A stretch of 64,000 nt of DNA. Origin: a bacterium (GTDB lineage Bacteria > Bacillota > Clostridia > Lachnospirales > Lachnospiraceae). Of this stretch, positions 25,433 through 35,030 are shown piece by piece (within the stretch, counting starts at the first letter, position 1; each line of letters opens with the position of its first letter). The stretch is from assembly GCA_030535455.1 (NCBI GenBank), contig JAUNJY010000001.1:124001-188000 (forward strand). The letters are read 5' to 3'. Below the pieces are notes generated by a model. It worked only from the letters and a program-made list of their open reading frames with translations, ran no database searches and had not been told where the DNA came from. The position numbers and the translations under genes are program-made.

Positions 25433-26815
25433 CTATTTTCCGAGTAAAGATTCACCGATAGAAACTACATCTCCGGCACCCATTGTTATCAACAGATCAC
25501 CGTTACCGCATTTTTCTAAAATAATGTTTTCAATCTCATCAAAGCTTGGGAAGTAGTAAGCATCTTTCCCTTTTTCTTGTAAAAGATTAAGAATATCTTT
25601 TGAAGAGATGTCTCCTGGGTTTACTTCACGAGCTGCATAGATATCTGTTAAAATGATATGGTCTGCAGCTGAAAGTGCATCAGAAAATTCAGGAAGAAAT
25701 GCTTTAGTTCTTGTATACGTATGAGGCTGGAAGACAACCCAGATGCTTTTTGCAGGGTAACGTCTAGCAGCTTCCAATGTTGCTTTGATTTCCGTAGGAT
25801 GATGTGCATAATCATCTATGATAGTGAGTTCGCCGATCTTTCCTTTATATTGGAAGCGACGGTCTGTTCCACAGAATTCTTGTAAGCCTTGTTCAGCAAC
25901 TGCAAATGGAATTTTTGTAATGTAACCAACTGCTAATGCAGCTAATGAGTTAGAAATGTTATGTCTTCCTACTACCGATAAGTGCATACGGTGTTTGAAT
26001 TCTCCATTTACATATAAGTCATAACAGCCATAGCCATTTTCATCATACTCAATATTGTCTGCTGCAAAGAAATCTTTTTCTTTGTCAAAACCATATGTGA
26101 TCACGTTGCAAGTTAAATCACTAGTGATTTCTTCATATTGATCGATTTCCCCATTAATAATTAGGGTTCCGTCTTCAGGAAGTCTATGTGCAAATTCTTT
26201 GAATGATGCACGAATGTCATTAATGTCTTTAAAGAAGTCCATATGATCTTCTTCAATATTAAGGATAACGCTGATTTTTGGATTGAAGTGCAAGAAGCTG
26301 TTTGTGTATTCACATGCTTCTGTTATGAAATTACTGCTTTTTCCGATTCTTAAGTTTCCGTTGATTGCTTTTAAGATACCACCAACAGAGATTGTTGGGT
26401 CTTTTTCACCAGCAAGAAAGATGTGAGATACCATACTAGTCGTTGTTGTTTTTCCGTGAGTTCCAGCGATCGCGATTGGTGTTTCGTAATTTGTCATTAC
26501 CTGGCCAACCATTTCAGCTCTAGGCATCATAGGGATTCCAAGTTCTTCTGCAGCCATAAATTCTGGATTATTTTTGCTAATTGCTGCTGTGTAAACAACT
26601 AAATCGATATTTTTAGTAATATTTTGAGCTCTTTGACCATATAATATACTAATGCCCATTGTTTCAAGGTGTTTTGTAATGTTGCTTTCTTTCGCATCAG
26701 AACCGCTAATAGTAAAACCAGCACTATGTAACAGTTCGGCGAAACCACTCATACTAATTCCTCCTATGCCCATAAAATAAATATGGCAAGGATGTTTAAA
26801 ATCAATTTTATACAT
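25433..26815 (-). CDS. murC: UDP-N-acetylmuramate--L-alanine ligase
   Basis: About 460 aa, normal length. Adds L-Ala to UDP-MurNAc, the first step of peptide-stem synthesis. It has an N-terminal Rossmann part (HIYFMGIGGISMSGFAELLHSAG), the ATP-binding GTHGKTTTTSMVSHIF loop, the central ACEYTNSFLHFNPKISVILNIEEDHMDFF, and the C-terminal IIDDYAHHPTEIKATLEAARR and FQPHTYTRTK motifs. The start is uncertain: ATG 26815 matches the family N-terminus (MYKIDFKHPCHIYF), and a GTG four codons earlier is possible. Neither has a strong ribosome site. Confidence 0.95.
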   Translation of the reverse strand: MYKIDFKHPCHIYFMGIGGISMSGFAELLHSAGFTISGSDAKESNITKHLETMGISILYGQRAQNITKNIDLVVYTAAISKNNPEFMAAEELGIPMMPRAEMVGQVMTNYETPIAIAGTHGKTTTTSMVSHIFLAGEKDPTISVGGILKAINGNLRIGKSSNFITEACEYTNSFLHFNPKISVILNIEEDHMDFFKDINDIRASFKEFAHRLPEDGTLIINGEIDQYEEITSDLTCNVITYGFDKEKDFFAADNIEYDENGYGCYDLYVNGEFKHRMHLSVVGRHNISNSLAALAVGYITKIPFAVAEQGLQEFCGTDRRFQYKGKIGELTIIDDYAHHPTEIKATLEAARRYPAKSIWVVFQPHTYTRTKAFLPEFSDALSAADHIILTDIYAAREVNPGDISSKDILNLLQEKGKDAYYFPSFDEIENIILEKCGNGDLLITMGAGDVVSIGESLLGK

Positions 26816-26867
26816 AATAGAGTACACGTCCTATTCTTATATTTTATATATGATATTATATTGTTAT

Positions 26868-26895
26868 TATAACCATTTGTGTTTAAATTACAATA
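26868..26895 (-). promoter_or_regulatory. Probable murC promoter
   Basis: Minus strand: TTGTAA - 16 bp - TATAAT, about 50 bp before the start codon. Confidence 0.45.
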
Positions 26896-27079
26896 TTATT
26901 TCTTTATATAAATGGATAAGGATTACATATCTGTGGAAAATAATATAAAATTGCTTGTTAATAGGAAGAAAACCCCAAAGCATATAAATATTCTGAATAA
27001 AAAAAAAGTCAGAAAGTTACTGTTTTTAGATGTTTTGACGGTGAGAATTGACAAATGAGTAAAATTTTAGCAATTTTTA

Positions 27080-27108
27080 TTCACATTTTAGAATAATGAT
27101 GGTATAAT
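27080..27108 (+). promoter_or_regulatory. Promoter of glgC-glgD
   Basis: TTCACA - 17 bp - TATAAT, about 20 bp before the AAGAGGTGA ribosome site. Confidence 0.63.
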
Positions 27109-27137
27109 AAAATTATTAAACAACAAGAGGTGATTGC

Positions 27138-28409
27138 ATGATTAAGAAAGAAATGATAGCAATGCTGCTTGCGGGGGGACAAGGCTCAAGACTGGGTGTC
27201 TTGACAGCTCATGTTGCAAAACCTGCAGTCGCTTTTGGTGGAAAGTACAGAATTATCGATTTTCCTTTAAGTAATTGTATCAACTCAGGAGTTGATACCG
27301 TAGGAGTCTTAACGCAGTATCAGCCATTAAGGCTTAATACACACATAGGAATAGGTATTCCTTGGGATCTTGATCGCAATATTGGCGGTGTATCGATCCT
27401 TCCACCATATGAAAAGAGTACAAGTAGTGAATGGTACACTGGTACAGCAAACGCAATTTATCAAAATCTTGAATTTATGGAGTACTATAATCCAGAATAT
27501 GTGTTAATATTAGGTGGGGACCATATTTATAAAATGGATTATGAGGTAATGTTGGAATTCCATAAAGCTAACAAGGCAGATGTTACTTTGGCAACAATTC
27601 CGGTACCTATGGAAGAAGCATCAAGATTTGGTGTGGTAATTACAGATGAGAATAAGAGAATACAAGAATTTGAAGAAAAGCCAGAAAAGCCTAGAAGTAA
27701 CTTGGCATCAATGGGAATTTACATATTTAGTTGGAAAGTGCTTAAAGAAGCACTAATCACATTAAAAGATCAAAAGGGCTGTGACTTTGGTAAGCATATC
27801 ATTCCATATTGTCATGAGCGCGGAGATCGAATTTTTGCATATGAGTATAATGGATATTGGAAAGATGTTGGAACACTTGGTTCCTACTGGGAGTCTAATA
27901 TGGAACTTATTGATTTGGTTCCTGTATTTAATTTATATGAAGAATTTTGGAAAATCTATACGAAGAGTGATATTATACCACCACAATATATATCCAAGGA
28001 TGCTGTAATTGATAAAGTAATCATTGGTGAAGGAACCGAAGTGTATGGAAAAGTTATTAATTCTGTCGTTGGTTCAGGTGTTGTAATTGAAGAAGGCGTA
28101 GAGATTCGTGACTCTATTGTAATGAATGGAGTAAAAATTGGTAAGAATAGTGTTATCAATAAGTCAATTATAGCCGATAATGTAATTGTCGGTGAAAATG
28201 TGGAGATGGGAATTGGAGAAGAATTGCCTAATAAACTTCGTCCAGACATCTATGCATTTGGTCTTGTAACAATCGGTGAGAATTCAATAATTCCATCGGG
28301 TGTTAAGATTGGTAAGAATACTGCAATCTCAGGAAAAACAACTCTTGATGATTATAATGAGAAAACATTAGATAGCGGTGAAACACTAATAAAGGCAGGT
28401 GATCGATAA
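27138..28409 (+). CDS. glgC: Glucose-1-phosphate adenylyltransferase, catalytic subunit
   Basis: 423 aa. Makes ADP-glucose, the committed step of glycogen synthesis. It has an N-terminal nucleotidyltransferase domain ([88 protein letters not shown]) and a C-terminal left-handed beta-helix of hexapeptide repeats (about 290-400). The catalytic Asp ([10 protein letters not shown]) and the substrate Lys in EEKP are present. It overlaps glgD by one base, implying coupled translation into a hetero-oligomer. Confidence 0.96.
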   Translation: MIKKEMIAMLLAGGQGSRLGVLTAHVAKPAVAFGGKYRIIDFPLSNCINSGVDTVGVLTQYQPLRLNTHIGIGIPWDLDRNIGGVSILPPYEKSTSSEWYTGTANAIYQNLEFMEYYNPEYVLILGGDHIYKMDYEVMLEFHKANKADVTLATIPVPMEEASRFGVVITDENKRIQEFEEKPEKPRSNLASMGIYIFSWKVLKEALITLKDQKGCDFGKHIIPYCHERGDRIFAYEYNGYWKDVGTLGSYWESNMELIDLVPVFNLYEEFWKIYTKSDIIPPQYISKDAVIDKVIIGEGTEVYGKVINSVVGSGVVIEEGVEIRDSIVMNGVKIGKNSVINKSIIADNVIVGENVEMGIGEELPNKLRPDIYAFGLVTIGENSIIPSGVKIGKNTAISGKTTLDDYNEKTLDSGETLIKAGDR

Positions 28410-29530
28410 TGCGAGCAATAGGAATTATTTTAGCAGGTGGTAATAGTAACAGAATGGGGAAGTTAACAACCAGGAGAGCCGTTGCGGCAATGCCAATTGC
28501 AGGAGGATATCGTAGTATCGATTTTGCTCTTAGTAATATGTCTAATTCCCATATTCAAAAAGTTGCAGTATTTACTCAATACAATGCCAAATCTTTAAAT
28601 GAGCATTTGAATTCATCTAAATGGTGGGATTTTGGTCGTAAACAAGGTGGATTATTTGTATTTAATCCTACGATTACTGCAGATAATGGTTTCTGGTATA
28701 GAGGAACTGCAGATGCGATTGCTCAAAACATTAGCTTTTTGAAGAATAGTCATGAACCATATGTTGTTATTGCATCTGGTGATGGAATTTATAAACTGGA
28801 CTACAACAAGGTTTTGGAATATCATATCAATAAAAAAGCTGATATTACAATTGTTACAAAGCGTGTTTCAGCAACAGAGGATTCAACACGATTTGGTTGT
28901 GTACGTGTTGATGTAGACAATCGCATTACTGATTTTGAAGAGAAGCCAATTGTTTCTAATGGAAATTTAGTTTCCTGTGGAATTTATATAATTCGAAGAA
29001 GACAATTAATTGAATTCTTAGAACGAGCACAAGAAGAGGAAAGATATGATTTCGTTCAGGATATTATTGCGCGTTATAAGAATGCAAAGAGAATATTCTC
29101 TTATGAATTTACTGAATATTGGAGCAATATTGCTACCATTGAATCATATTTTAAGACAAACATGGATTTCTTGAATAAGGATATTAGAGATTATTTCTTT
29201 AAACAGTATCCAGATGTATATTCAAGAGTTGAGGATCTTCCACCAGCAAAATATAATTTAGGAAGCAAAGTCCAGAATAGCTTAATTTCAAGTGGATGTA
29301 TTGTAAACGGTGAAGTTTCGGATTCCATCTTGTTTAAGAAAGCATACATAGGCAATAACACAGTTATCAAGAACTCTATCATCTTAAATGATGTATTTAT
29401 AGGGGATAACGCTTACATTGAAAATTGTATTGTGGAAAGTAGAGATACCATTCGAGCTAATTCGAGCTACATAGGCGAACCAGAACATATTCGTATTGTT
29501 GTGGAGCACAATGAACGGTTTATTCTATAA
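28409..29530 (+). CDS. glgD: Glucose-1-phosphate adenylyltransferase subunit GlgD
   Basis: 373 aa GlgC paralogue with the same two-domain layout but shorter. The N-terminal loop is ILAGGNSNRMGKLTTRRAVAAMPIAGGYRSIDFALSNMSNS. The position of the catalytic Asp motif reads ASGDGIYKLDY, and FEEKPIVSNGNLVSCGIYII and EYWSNIATIESYFKTNM follow. In Firmicutes GlgD is mostly a regulatory partner that activates GlgC. The C-terminal hexapeptide region (about 275-365) is present. The ATG is embedded in the glgC stop (TAATG). Confidence 0.94.
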   Translation: MRAIGIILAGGNSNRMGKLTTRRAVAAMPIAGGYRSIDFALSNMSNSHIQKVAVFTQYNAKSLNEHLNSSKWWDFGRKQGGLFVFNPTITADNGFWYRGTADAIAQNISFLKNSHEPYVVIASGDGIYKLDYNKVLEYHINKKADITIVTKRVSATEDSTRFGCVRVDVDNRITDFEEKPIVSNGNLVSCGIYIIRRRQLIEFLERAQEEERYDFVQDIIARYKNAKRIFSYEFTEYWSNIATIESYFKTNMDFLNKDIRDYFFKQYPDVYSRVEDLPPAKYNLGSKVQNSLISSGCIVNGEVSDSILFKKAYIGNNTVIKNSIILNDVFIGDNAYIENCIVESRDTIRANSSYIGEPEHIRIVVEHNERFIL

Positions 29531-29588
29531 TTTACAATATAATATATATAAACAATAAGATACTATATCGCTAAAGGGGGTACCAATA

Positions 29589-29867
29589 ATGCAGATTACT
29601 GACGTTAGAGTACGAAAGGTTGCCAAAGAAGGTAAAATGAAAGCCGTAGTTTCAATTACACTAGATAATGAATTTGTAGTTCATGATATCAAGGTTATTG
29701 AAGGTGAAAAAGGATTATTTATTGCTATGCCAAGTAGAAGAGCTGGAGATGGGGAATATCGTGATATTGCTCACCCAATTAATTCAGAAACTCGTGAGAA
29801 AATCCAAAAGATTATTATTGAGAAGTATGAAATTGCATTAGCAGAAAATGATTCTGAAGAAGAATAA
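29589..29867 (+). CDS. spoVG: Septation/regulatory protein SpoVG
   Basis: 92 aa. [51 protein letters not shown]...[24 protein letters not shown] is the whole SpoVG fold. It binds DNA and RNA, affects septation and sporulation in Bacillus and regulates virulence genes in other Firmicutes. AAAGGGGG lies just upstream of the ATG. It lies 58 bp behind glgD. A TATAAT-like sequence in that gap may give it separate expression, but no clear -35 or sigma-H site was found. Confidence 0.95.
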   Translation: MQITDVRVRKVAKEGKMKAVVSITLDNEFVVHDIKVIEGEKGLFIAMPSRRAGDGEYRDIAHPINSETREKIQKIIIEKYEIALAENDSEEE

Positions 29868-29935
29868 TAATCATTGTTTAGTTAATAGATTTCGCATCTA
29901 GAGAACTAACTATGGTGGACAAGCAATTCTAGGAG

Positions 29936-29970
29936 AAGAGGACGTTCAATTATGAACATCCTCTTTTCTT
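29936..29970 (+). terminator. Terminator behind spoVG
   Basis: AAGAGGACGTTCA / TGAACATCCTCTT stem with a TTTTCTTTTT tail. Confidence 0.77.
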
Positions 29971-30068
29971 TTTCTAGGAGATTGTTCAAATGTTCTTTCA
30001 CGTGCAGAACGTTAAATACATATGAAAGATTTTAGGCTAGATCATTTTTATATATGTTAGGAGGAGCT

Positions 30069-30929
30069 ATGAAAACTCTTGGTAAAATTGCAGTGTTGCT
30101 TGGGACAATTGCACTTCTTACTTATATATTAATTGATAAATATCATGTGAATATGTATTTTACAAGCATGACTCAGGAAGAAAAACAGGATAACGATGAG
30201 AAATTTATTGAACAGTTGCGGGAAGGCATGCTAAAAAGGGAGAAAACCATAGAGCTATCTTATAAGGGTGATGCCGATAAGGTGCATGAATTCGTTGGTG
30301 ATGCAATTAATAAGGTATTTGAAATTGATGATGACAGTACGACTAGTGATTATGATTATTTAAGATATTGCTATTTAGGAACAGAAATTAAGATTAAGGG
30401 ATTTCTTGATACCTATAGTGTAACCTATACATTTGAATATAATGAAACCAAGGAGCAGACAGAAATAGTAGATAAGAATATTGCATCTGCACTTAAAGTA
30501 TTAGATATAGAAGATAAGACAGATTATGAAAAAATAAAAGCAATCCATAATTATATTATAAAGAATACATCATATGATGTTAGAGTGGAGAAGAACTCGG
30601 CATATGATAATTTAATTAATCGGAGTTCAGTTTGTCAGGGGTATGCATTGCTTACCTATAAGATGATGAAAGAAGCAGGAATAGATTGTAGGATAATAAC
30701 TGGTCAGGGGAAGGGCGTCAGTCATGCCTGGAATATAGTTAAGCTGGATGGCAATTGGTATAATATTGATTGTACCTGGGACGATCCGGTCTCATCAGAC
30801 AAGAAGGAGCATTTGGAATATACTTATTTTTTAAAATCGAATAATGATTTTGGAGATCATGTTAGAGATAAAGAATTTAATTCTGAGGCATTTAATAAGA
30901 GATATAAAATGGCAGATATCTCTTATTGA
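30069..30929 (+). CDS. Transglutaminase-like (cysteine protease fold) membrane-anchored protein
   Basis: 286 aa. It has an N-terminal membrane helix or uncleaved signal (about 6-25) and an extracellular region ending in a transglutaminase-like domain (about 160-260). The triad is visible: Cys in SSVCQGYALLTYKMM, His in VSHAWNIVKLDGNWY and Asp in NIDCTWDDP. Family members are cell-envelope peptidases or crosslinkers of unknown substrate. ATG 30069 is chosen because AGGAGGAG lies just upstream; the ATG five codons earlier overlaps that site. It is a single-gene unit with a terminator behind it. Confidence 0.88.
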   Translation: MKTLGKIAVLLGTIALLTYILIDKYHVNMYFTSMTQEEKQDNDEKFIEQLREGMLKREKTIELSYKGDADKVHEFVGDAINKVFEIDDDSTTSDYDYLRYCYLGTEIKIKGFLDTYSVTYTFEYNETKEQTEIVDKNIASALKVLDIEDKTDYEKIKAIHNYIIKNTSYDVRVEKNSAYDNLINRSSVCQGYALLTYKMMKEAGIDCRIITGQGKGVSHAWNIVKLDGNWYNIDCTWDDPVSSDKKEHLEYTYFLKSNNDFGDHVRDKEFNSEAFNKRYKMADISY

Positions 30930-30990
30930 TAAAGTGCTACTAATTATGTATTATAAGTAAGGATATTGTTTATTATCTAACAATTAAATA

Positions 30991-31027
30991 GAAAGAGCAT
31001 CATTCTAATAGAACGATGCTCTTTTTA
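30991..31027 (+). terminator. Terminator behind the transglutaminase-like gene
   Basis: AAAGAGCATC..TTCT / AGAACGATGCTCTTTTT hairpin. Confidence 0.8.
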
Positions 31028-31272
31028 CGTACATTTAGAGAATTTAACATAAAAATGTAAAACTATATTCTTATAGGAAGTGATTTTGTCAAGTGTATGA
31101 GAATTAATTCAAGGAAATGATTGAAAAATAATAGAAATTATTGCGTTTCTGTGATAAAATTAACTTTGTGACCAAATAATAGACAAAATTCTCTATTTTT
31201 TGGGTGGTTTAATCAAAGAATGATTAAAACTGCCAATATAAAATAATATTTAAGAAAGAAAGAGGGATTACA
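31028..31272 (+). other. rnfC: Leader/promoter region of the rnf operon
   Basis: 245 bp of AT-rich sequence. No sigma-A pair with good spacing is obvious. A hairpin (GTTTAATCA with TGATTAAAAC, 31207-31232) lies shortly before the AAGAAAGAAAGAGG ribosome region. The operon promoter must be here but I cannot place it. Confidence 0.5.
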
Positions 31273-32598
31273 ATGCGAAGGGCAACTTTTAAAGGCGGCG
31301 TGCGTCCTAATAATGGCAAGGACATTACAAAGGATCAAGCGATTCAAGTAATTATGCCAAAAGGTGATTTAGTGTATCCTTTATCACAACATATTGGTGC
31401 GCCATCAACTCCTGTAGTAGCTGTAGGTGACCAAGTTTTAGTAGGTCAAGTTATTGCTGAAGCTTCTAGTGCTGTATCAGCTAATATTTGCTGTTCCGTA
31501 TCAGGTAAAGTAAAAGCAATCGAAAAACGTTTAACAAATAGTGGAAGTATGGTTGAAGCTATTGTTGTTGAAAATGACGGTGAATATAAAACAATTGATG
31601 GTCTTGGCGAAAAACGTGATTACACAAAATTAAGCAAAGAAGAGATTCGTAAAATTGTAAAAGATGCAGGTATCGTTGGTTTAGGCGGTGCTGGTTTCCC
31701 AACAAGCCTTAAAATTACACCAGGAGATGATGACAAAATTGAATATGTTATCGTTAATGGTGCAGAATGCGAGCCTTACTTAACAACAGATTATCGATTA
31801 ATGCTTGAAGAAACTGATAAATTAATCGGTGGTCTTAAGGTTGTATTATCATTATTCCCAAATGCTAAAGGTATTATCGGAATTGAAGATAATAAAGCTG
31901 AAGCAATTGATGTAATTAAAAAAGCAACTGAAAATGATGCAAACATTGAAGTGGTATCATTAAAAGCAAAATATCCTCAAGGTGGAGAACGTACTTTAAT
32001 TTATGCGACAACAGGTCGTAAGATTAATTCAGCTATGCACCCTGCAGAAGCTGGATGTATCGTAAATAACGTATTCACATTAATTTCTATCTACGATGCA
32101 GTATGTGAAAGCACACCATTAATTCGTAGAGTTGTAACTATGACTGGTGACTGTGTTGCAAATCCAGGTAACTTCAGTGTAAGAACTGGTGTAAGCTGTG
32201 ATGAAATCATCGAAGCTGCTGGTGGATTTACTGAACAACCTGAAAAAATCATTTCTGGTGGTCCTATGATGGGATTTGCATTAGTAAACACTAATGTTCC
32301 TGTTACAAAGACTACATCTGGAATGGTAGCATTCAAGAAAGATATCGTTGCAGAAGTTGAAACAAGCAACTGTATCCACTGCGGTAAATGTGTAAGCGCT
32401 TGTCCAAGTGGCTTAGTTCCTGCAATGCTTAACCAAGCTGTAAAACGTAACGATATGGAACGTTTTGAAGCATTAAATGGTTTAGAATGTACAGAATGTG
32501 GATCTTGTAGTTATACATGTCCAGCAAAAATCCAACTTACTCAAGCATTTAAAGGTGCTAAGAGAAAAGTTATGGATGCTAAGAAAAAAGAGAAATAA
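31273..32598 (+). CDS. rnfC: Rnf complex subunit C (ferredoxin-side iron-sulfur/FMN subunit)
   Basis: 441 aa. The Rnf complex oxidises reduced ferredoxin with NAD+ and exports Na+ or H+. RnfC is the peripheral NADH-site subunit. Seen: an N-terminal barrel-sandwich region (VYPLSQHIGAPSTPVVAVGDQVLVGQVIAEASSAVSANI), the nucleotide/FMN region GLGGAGFPTSLKI...VIVNGAECEPYLTTDYRLM, an SLBB domain, and two C-terminal 4Fe-4S motifs (CIHCGKCVSACP, CTECGSCSYTCP). It is first of the operon C-D-G-E-A-B. Confidence 0.96.
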   Translation: MRRATFKGGVRPNNGKDITKDQAIQVIMPKGDLVYPLSQHIGAPSTPVVAVGDQVLVGQVIAEASSAVSANICCSVSGKVKAIEKRLTNSGSMVEAIVVENDGEYKTIDGLGEKRDYTKLSKEEIRKIVKDAGIVGLGGAGFPTSLKITPGDDDKIEYVIVNGAECEPYLTTDYRLMLEETDKLIGGLKVVLSLFPNAKGIIGIEDNKAEAIDVIKKATENDANIEVVSLKAKYPQGGERTLIYATTGRKINSAMHPAEAGCIVNNVFTLISIYDAVCESTPLIRRVVTMTGDCVANPGNFSVRTGVSCDEIIEAAGGFTEQPEKIISGGPMMGFALVNTNVPVTKTTSGMVAFKKDIVAEVETSNCIHCGKCVSACPSGLVPAMLNQAVKRNDMERFEALNGLECTECGSCSYTCPAKIQLTQAFKGAKRKVMDAKKKEK

Positions 32599-32617
32599 TT
32601 AGAGAGAGGTGCAAACT

Positions 32618-33595
32618 GTGAGCAATTTATTACATGTGTCTTCATCCCCTCATGTTAGAAGTCAAAGTTCTACAACAACAATTATGGCTGATGTTGTAAT
32701 CGCTTTAATTCCTGCAACTGCGTGGGGTGTATATAGAAATGGATGGCATGCATTCTGGTTAGTTATGGCATGTATCCTAACATCTGTAGCAACAGAATAT
32801 GTATATCAAAAATTAATGAAAAAACCAGTAACTATTCATGACTTAAGTGCAATGGTAACAGGTATCTTATTAGCACTTAACCTTCCTCAAACGTTCCCAA
32901 TCTGGATGGCGGTTGTAGGTAGTGTATTTGCTGTATTAGTAGTAAAACAAGTATTTGGTGGTATTGGCCAAAACTTTATGAACCCTGCATTAGCAGCTAG
33001 ATGTTTCTTATTAATCTCATTTGGTTCCCAAATGACAAATTATGCAGTTGATACTATTTCAGGTGCAACTCCACTTGCATTAATTAAAAACGGTGCAGCA
33101 GATGCTTCCGTTCAAACAATTCTTGCTGGTGACAAATTAACATTAACAGATTTATTTGTTGGTAACATCGATGGATGTATCGGTGAAGTAAGTACTCTTA
33201 TGATCTTAATCGGTGCTGCTTACCTTTTAATCCGTAAAGTAATCTCTTGGAGAACTCCTGTTATGTACTTATTAACATTTACAGTTTTCATGGGATTATT
33301 CGCAGGTCGTGGATTTGACATGACTTACCTTGCTGCTGAACTTTGCACAGGTGGTATCATGTTAGGTGCATTCTTCATGGCAACTGATTATACAACAAGC
33401 CCAATCACTCCAAATGGTAAATTAGTTTACGGTATTGTTCTTGGTCTTGTAACTGGTATCTTCAGAATTTGGAGCGGTTCTGCAGAAGGCGTTTCTTATG
33501 CAATCATCTTCTGTAACTTATTAGTTCCATTAATCGAAAAAGTAACAGTTCCTACTGCATTTGGAAAGGGGAGAGTTAAGAATGTCAGCAAATAA
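32618..33595 (+). CDS. rnfD: Rnf complex subunit D (membrane, covalent FMN)
   Basis: 325 aa integral membrane protein with about nine to ten helices. LLHVSSSPHVRSQSSTTTIMADVVIALIPATAWG at the N-terminus, then IWMAVVGSVFAVLVVKQVFGGIGQNFMNPALAARCFLLISF. SGATPLALI carries the Thr that receives FMN in RnfD/NqrB. The start is GTG 32618, behind GAGAGGTG; a GTG three codons earlier lies inside the ribosome site. Its 3' end overlaps rnfG by 14 bp. Confidence 0.95.
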   Translation: MSNLLHVSSSPHVRSQSSTTTIMADVVIALIPATAWGVYRNGWHAFWLVMACILTSVATEYVYQKLMKKPVTIHDLSAMVTGILLALNLPQTFPIWMAVVGSVFAVLVVKQVFGGIGQNFMNPALAARCFLLISFGSQMTNYAVDTISGATPLALIKNGAADASVQTILAGDKLTLTDLFVGNIDGCIGEVSTLMILIGAAYLLIRKVISWRTPVMYLLTFTVFMGLFAGRGFDMTYLAAELCTGGIMLGAFFMATDYTTSPITPNGKLVYGIVLGLVTGIFRIWSGSAEGVSYAIIFCNLLVPLIEKVTVPTAFGKGRVKNVSK

Positions 33596-34202
33596 TCAAA
33601 ACACAACTATGAAAGATACAATTGCCTTATTCTTAATTACCTTAGTAGCAGGTTTAGCATTAGGTTTTGTATTTAAAATTACAGAAGGGCCAATTCAAGC
33701 CCTTAAAGATGCTGAAAAAGCAGAAGCTTATCAAGCAGTATATTCTGAAGCAGACAGATTTGTTGAAATCGATGGTTTCACAGATGTTGCTGAAACTTCA
33801 AAAGCAATCTTAGAAGGTCAAGGCCTTACAAACACTGTAATCAACGAAGTATTAGAAGCTCGTTCTTCTAGTGACGAAGTATTAGGATACGTATTCAACG
33901 TAACTAATGGTGAAGGTTACGGTGGTGAAGTTCCTATTACAATCGGTGTTGCAAAAGATGGTACAATCAATGCAATCGAAGTATTAGCAAACTCTGAAAC
34001 TTCAGGTTTCGGTTCTAGAGCTAGTGAACCAGAATTCAAAGATCAATTCAAAGGTATCAAAGCAGAACAAATCCAGTTCACAAAAACAGGTAAATCTGCA
34101 GATAACGAAATTGATGCAGTTTCTGGTGCAACTAAAACAACTACAGCTGTAACAAAAGATGTAAACGCAGCATTATACTACGTTTATAACGAATTACAAT
34201 AA
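33582..34202 (+). CDS. rnfG: Rnf complex subunit G (FMN-binding)
   Basis: 206 aa. It has one N-terminal membrane helix (about 12-32) and an extracytoplasmic FMN-binding domain ending in the flavinylation motif AVSGATKTTTAV, whose Thr carries FMN through a phosphoester bond. GYGGEVPITIGVAKDGTINAIEVLANSETSGFGSRA is the usual FMN_bind core. The ATG lies within the end of rnfD, with GGGGAGAG upstream, so translation is coupled. Confidence 0.95.
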   Translation: MSANNQNTTMKDTIALFLITLVAGLALGFVFKITEGPIQALKDAEKAEAYQAVYSEADRFVEIDGFTDVAETSKAILEGQGLTNTVINEVLEARSSSDEVLGYVFNVTNGEGYGGEVPITIGVAKDGTINAIEVLANSETSGFGSRASEPEFKDQFKGIKAEQIQFTKTGKSADNEIDAVSGATKTTTAVTKDVNAALYYVYNELQ

Positions 34203-34217
34203 TAAGGAGGTAATAAA

Positions 34218-35030
34218 ATGACAAAGAATATTGAACGTTTATTTAATGGTATTATCAAAGAAAACCCAACCTTTGTCCTAATGTTAGGTATGTGTCCTAC
34301 ATTAGCGGTTACTTCCTCAGCAAGTAATGGTTTAGGTATGGGTCTTACGACTACAGCAGTATTAATTATGTCCAACTTCGTAATTTCTGCTATGCGTAAT
34401 ATTATCCCAACAAAAGTTAGAATTCCAGCATTTATCGTAATCGTTGCAACATTAGTTACAATGGTGCAATTATTATTACAAGCATATATCCCAGCTTTAA
34501 ATGACAGTTTAGGTATTTATATCCCATTAATCGTAGTTAACTGTATTATCTTAGGTCGTGCGGAATCTTACGCATCTAAAAATGGTCCAGTAAACTCCAT
34601 CTTCGATGGTATCGGTATGGGTCTTGGTTTCACATTAGGTTTAACTGCAATCGGTATCTTCCGTGAGTTGATCGGTAATGGTGCAATCTTTGGTTATACA
34701 ATCTCTGCAATCCAAGATTACAAAATCGGTATCTTTACAGCAGCTCCCGGTGCGTTCTTCGTATTAGCTGCATTAACAGCACTTCAAAATAAATTTAAAG
34801 CACCTAGTGCTACAAATAAAAACGGCGGAAGCGAAATCGCTTGTGGCGGTAACTGTGGTTCTTGTTCCGGAGATACTTGCAAAGGTAACAAGGATTTAAT
34901 CGAAGCTGAGCAAATTGCTGCTCAAGCAGAAAAAGTTAGATTAGCAAAAGAAGCTGCAGCTGCAAAAGCGAAAGCAAAAGCAGAAGCAGAAGCAAAAGCG
35001 CAAGCTGAAGCAGAAGGAGGACAAAACTAG
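34218..35030 (+). CDS. rnfE: Rnf complex subunit E with Cys-rich, Ala/Lys/Glu-rich C-terminal tail
   Basis: 270 aa. Residues 1-193 form the usual six-helix RnfE/NqrD membrane protein (ENPTFVLMLGMCPTLAVTSSASNGLGMGL, VNCIILGRAESYASKNGPVNSIFDGIGMGLGF). The two conserved membrane Cys (C26, C109) that ligate an iron-sulfur centre with RnfA are present. Residues 194-270 are an extra tail: a Cys cluster (C209, C213, C216, C221) and then a helical run of Ala, Lys and Glu. Its ATG is 15 bp behind rnfG, and its stop abuts the rnfA ATG. Confidence 0.95.
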   Translation: MTKNIERLFNGIIKENPTFVLMLGMCPTLAVTSSASNGLGMGLTTTAVLIMSNFVISAMRNIIPTKVRIPAFIVIVATLVTMVQLLLQAYIPALNDSLGIYIPLIVVNCIILGRAESYASKNGPVNSIFDGIGMGLGFTLGLTAIGIFRELIGNGAIFGYTISAIQDYKIGIFTAAPGAFFVLAALTALQNKFKAPSATNKNGGSEIACGGNCGSCSGDTCKGNKDLIEAEQIAAQAEKVRLAKEAAAAKAKAKAEAEAKAQAEAEGGQN

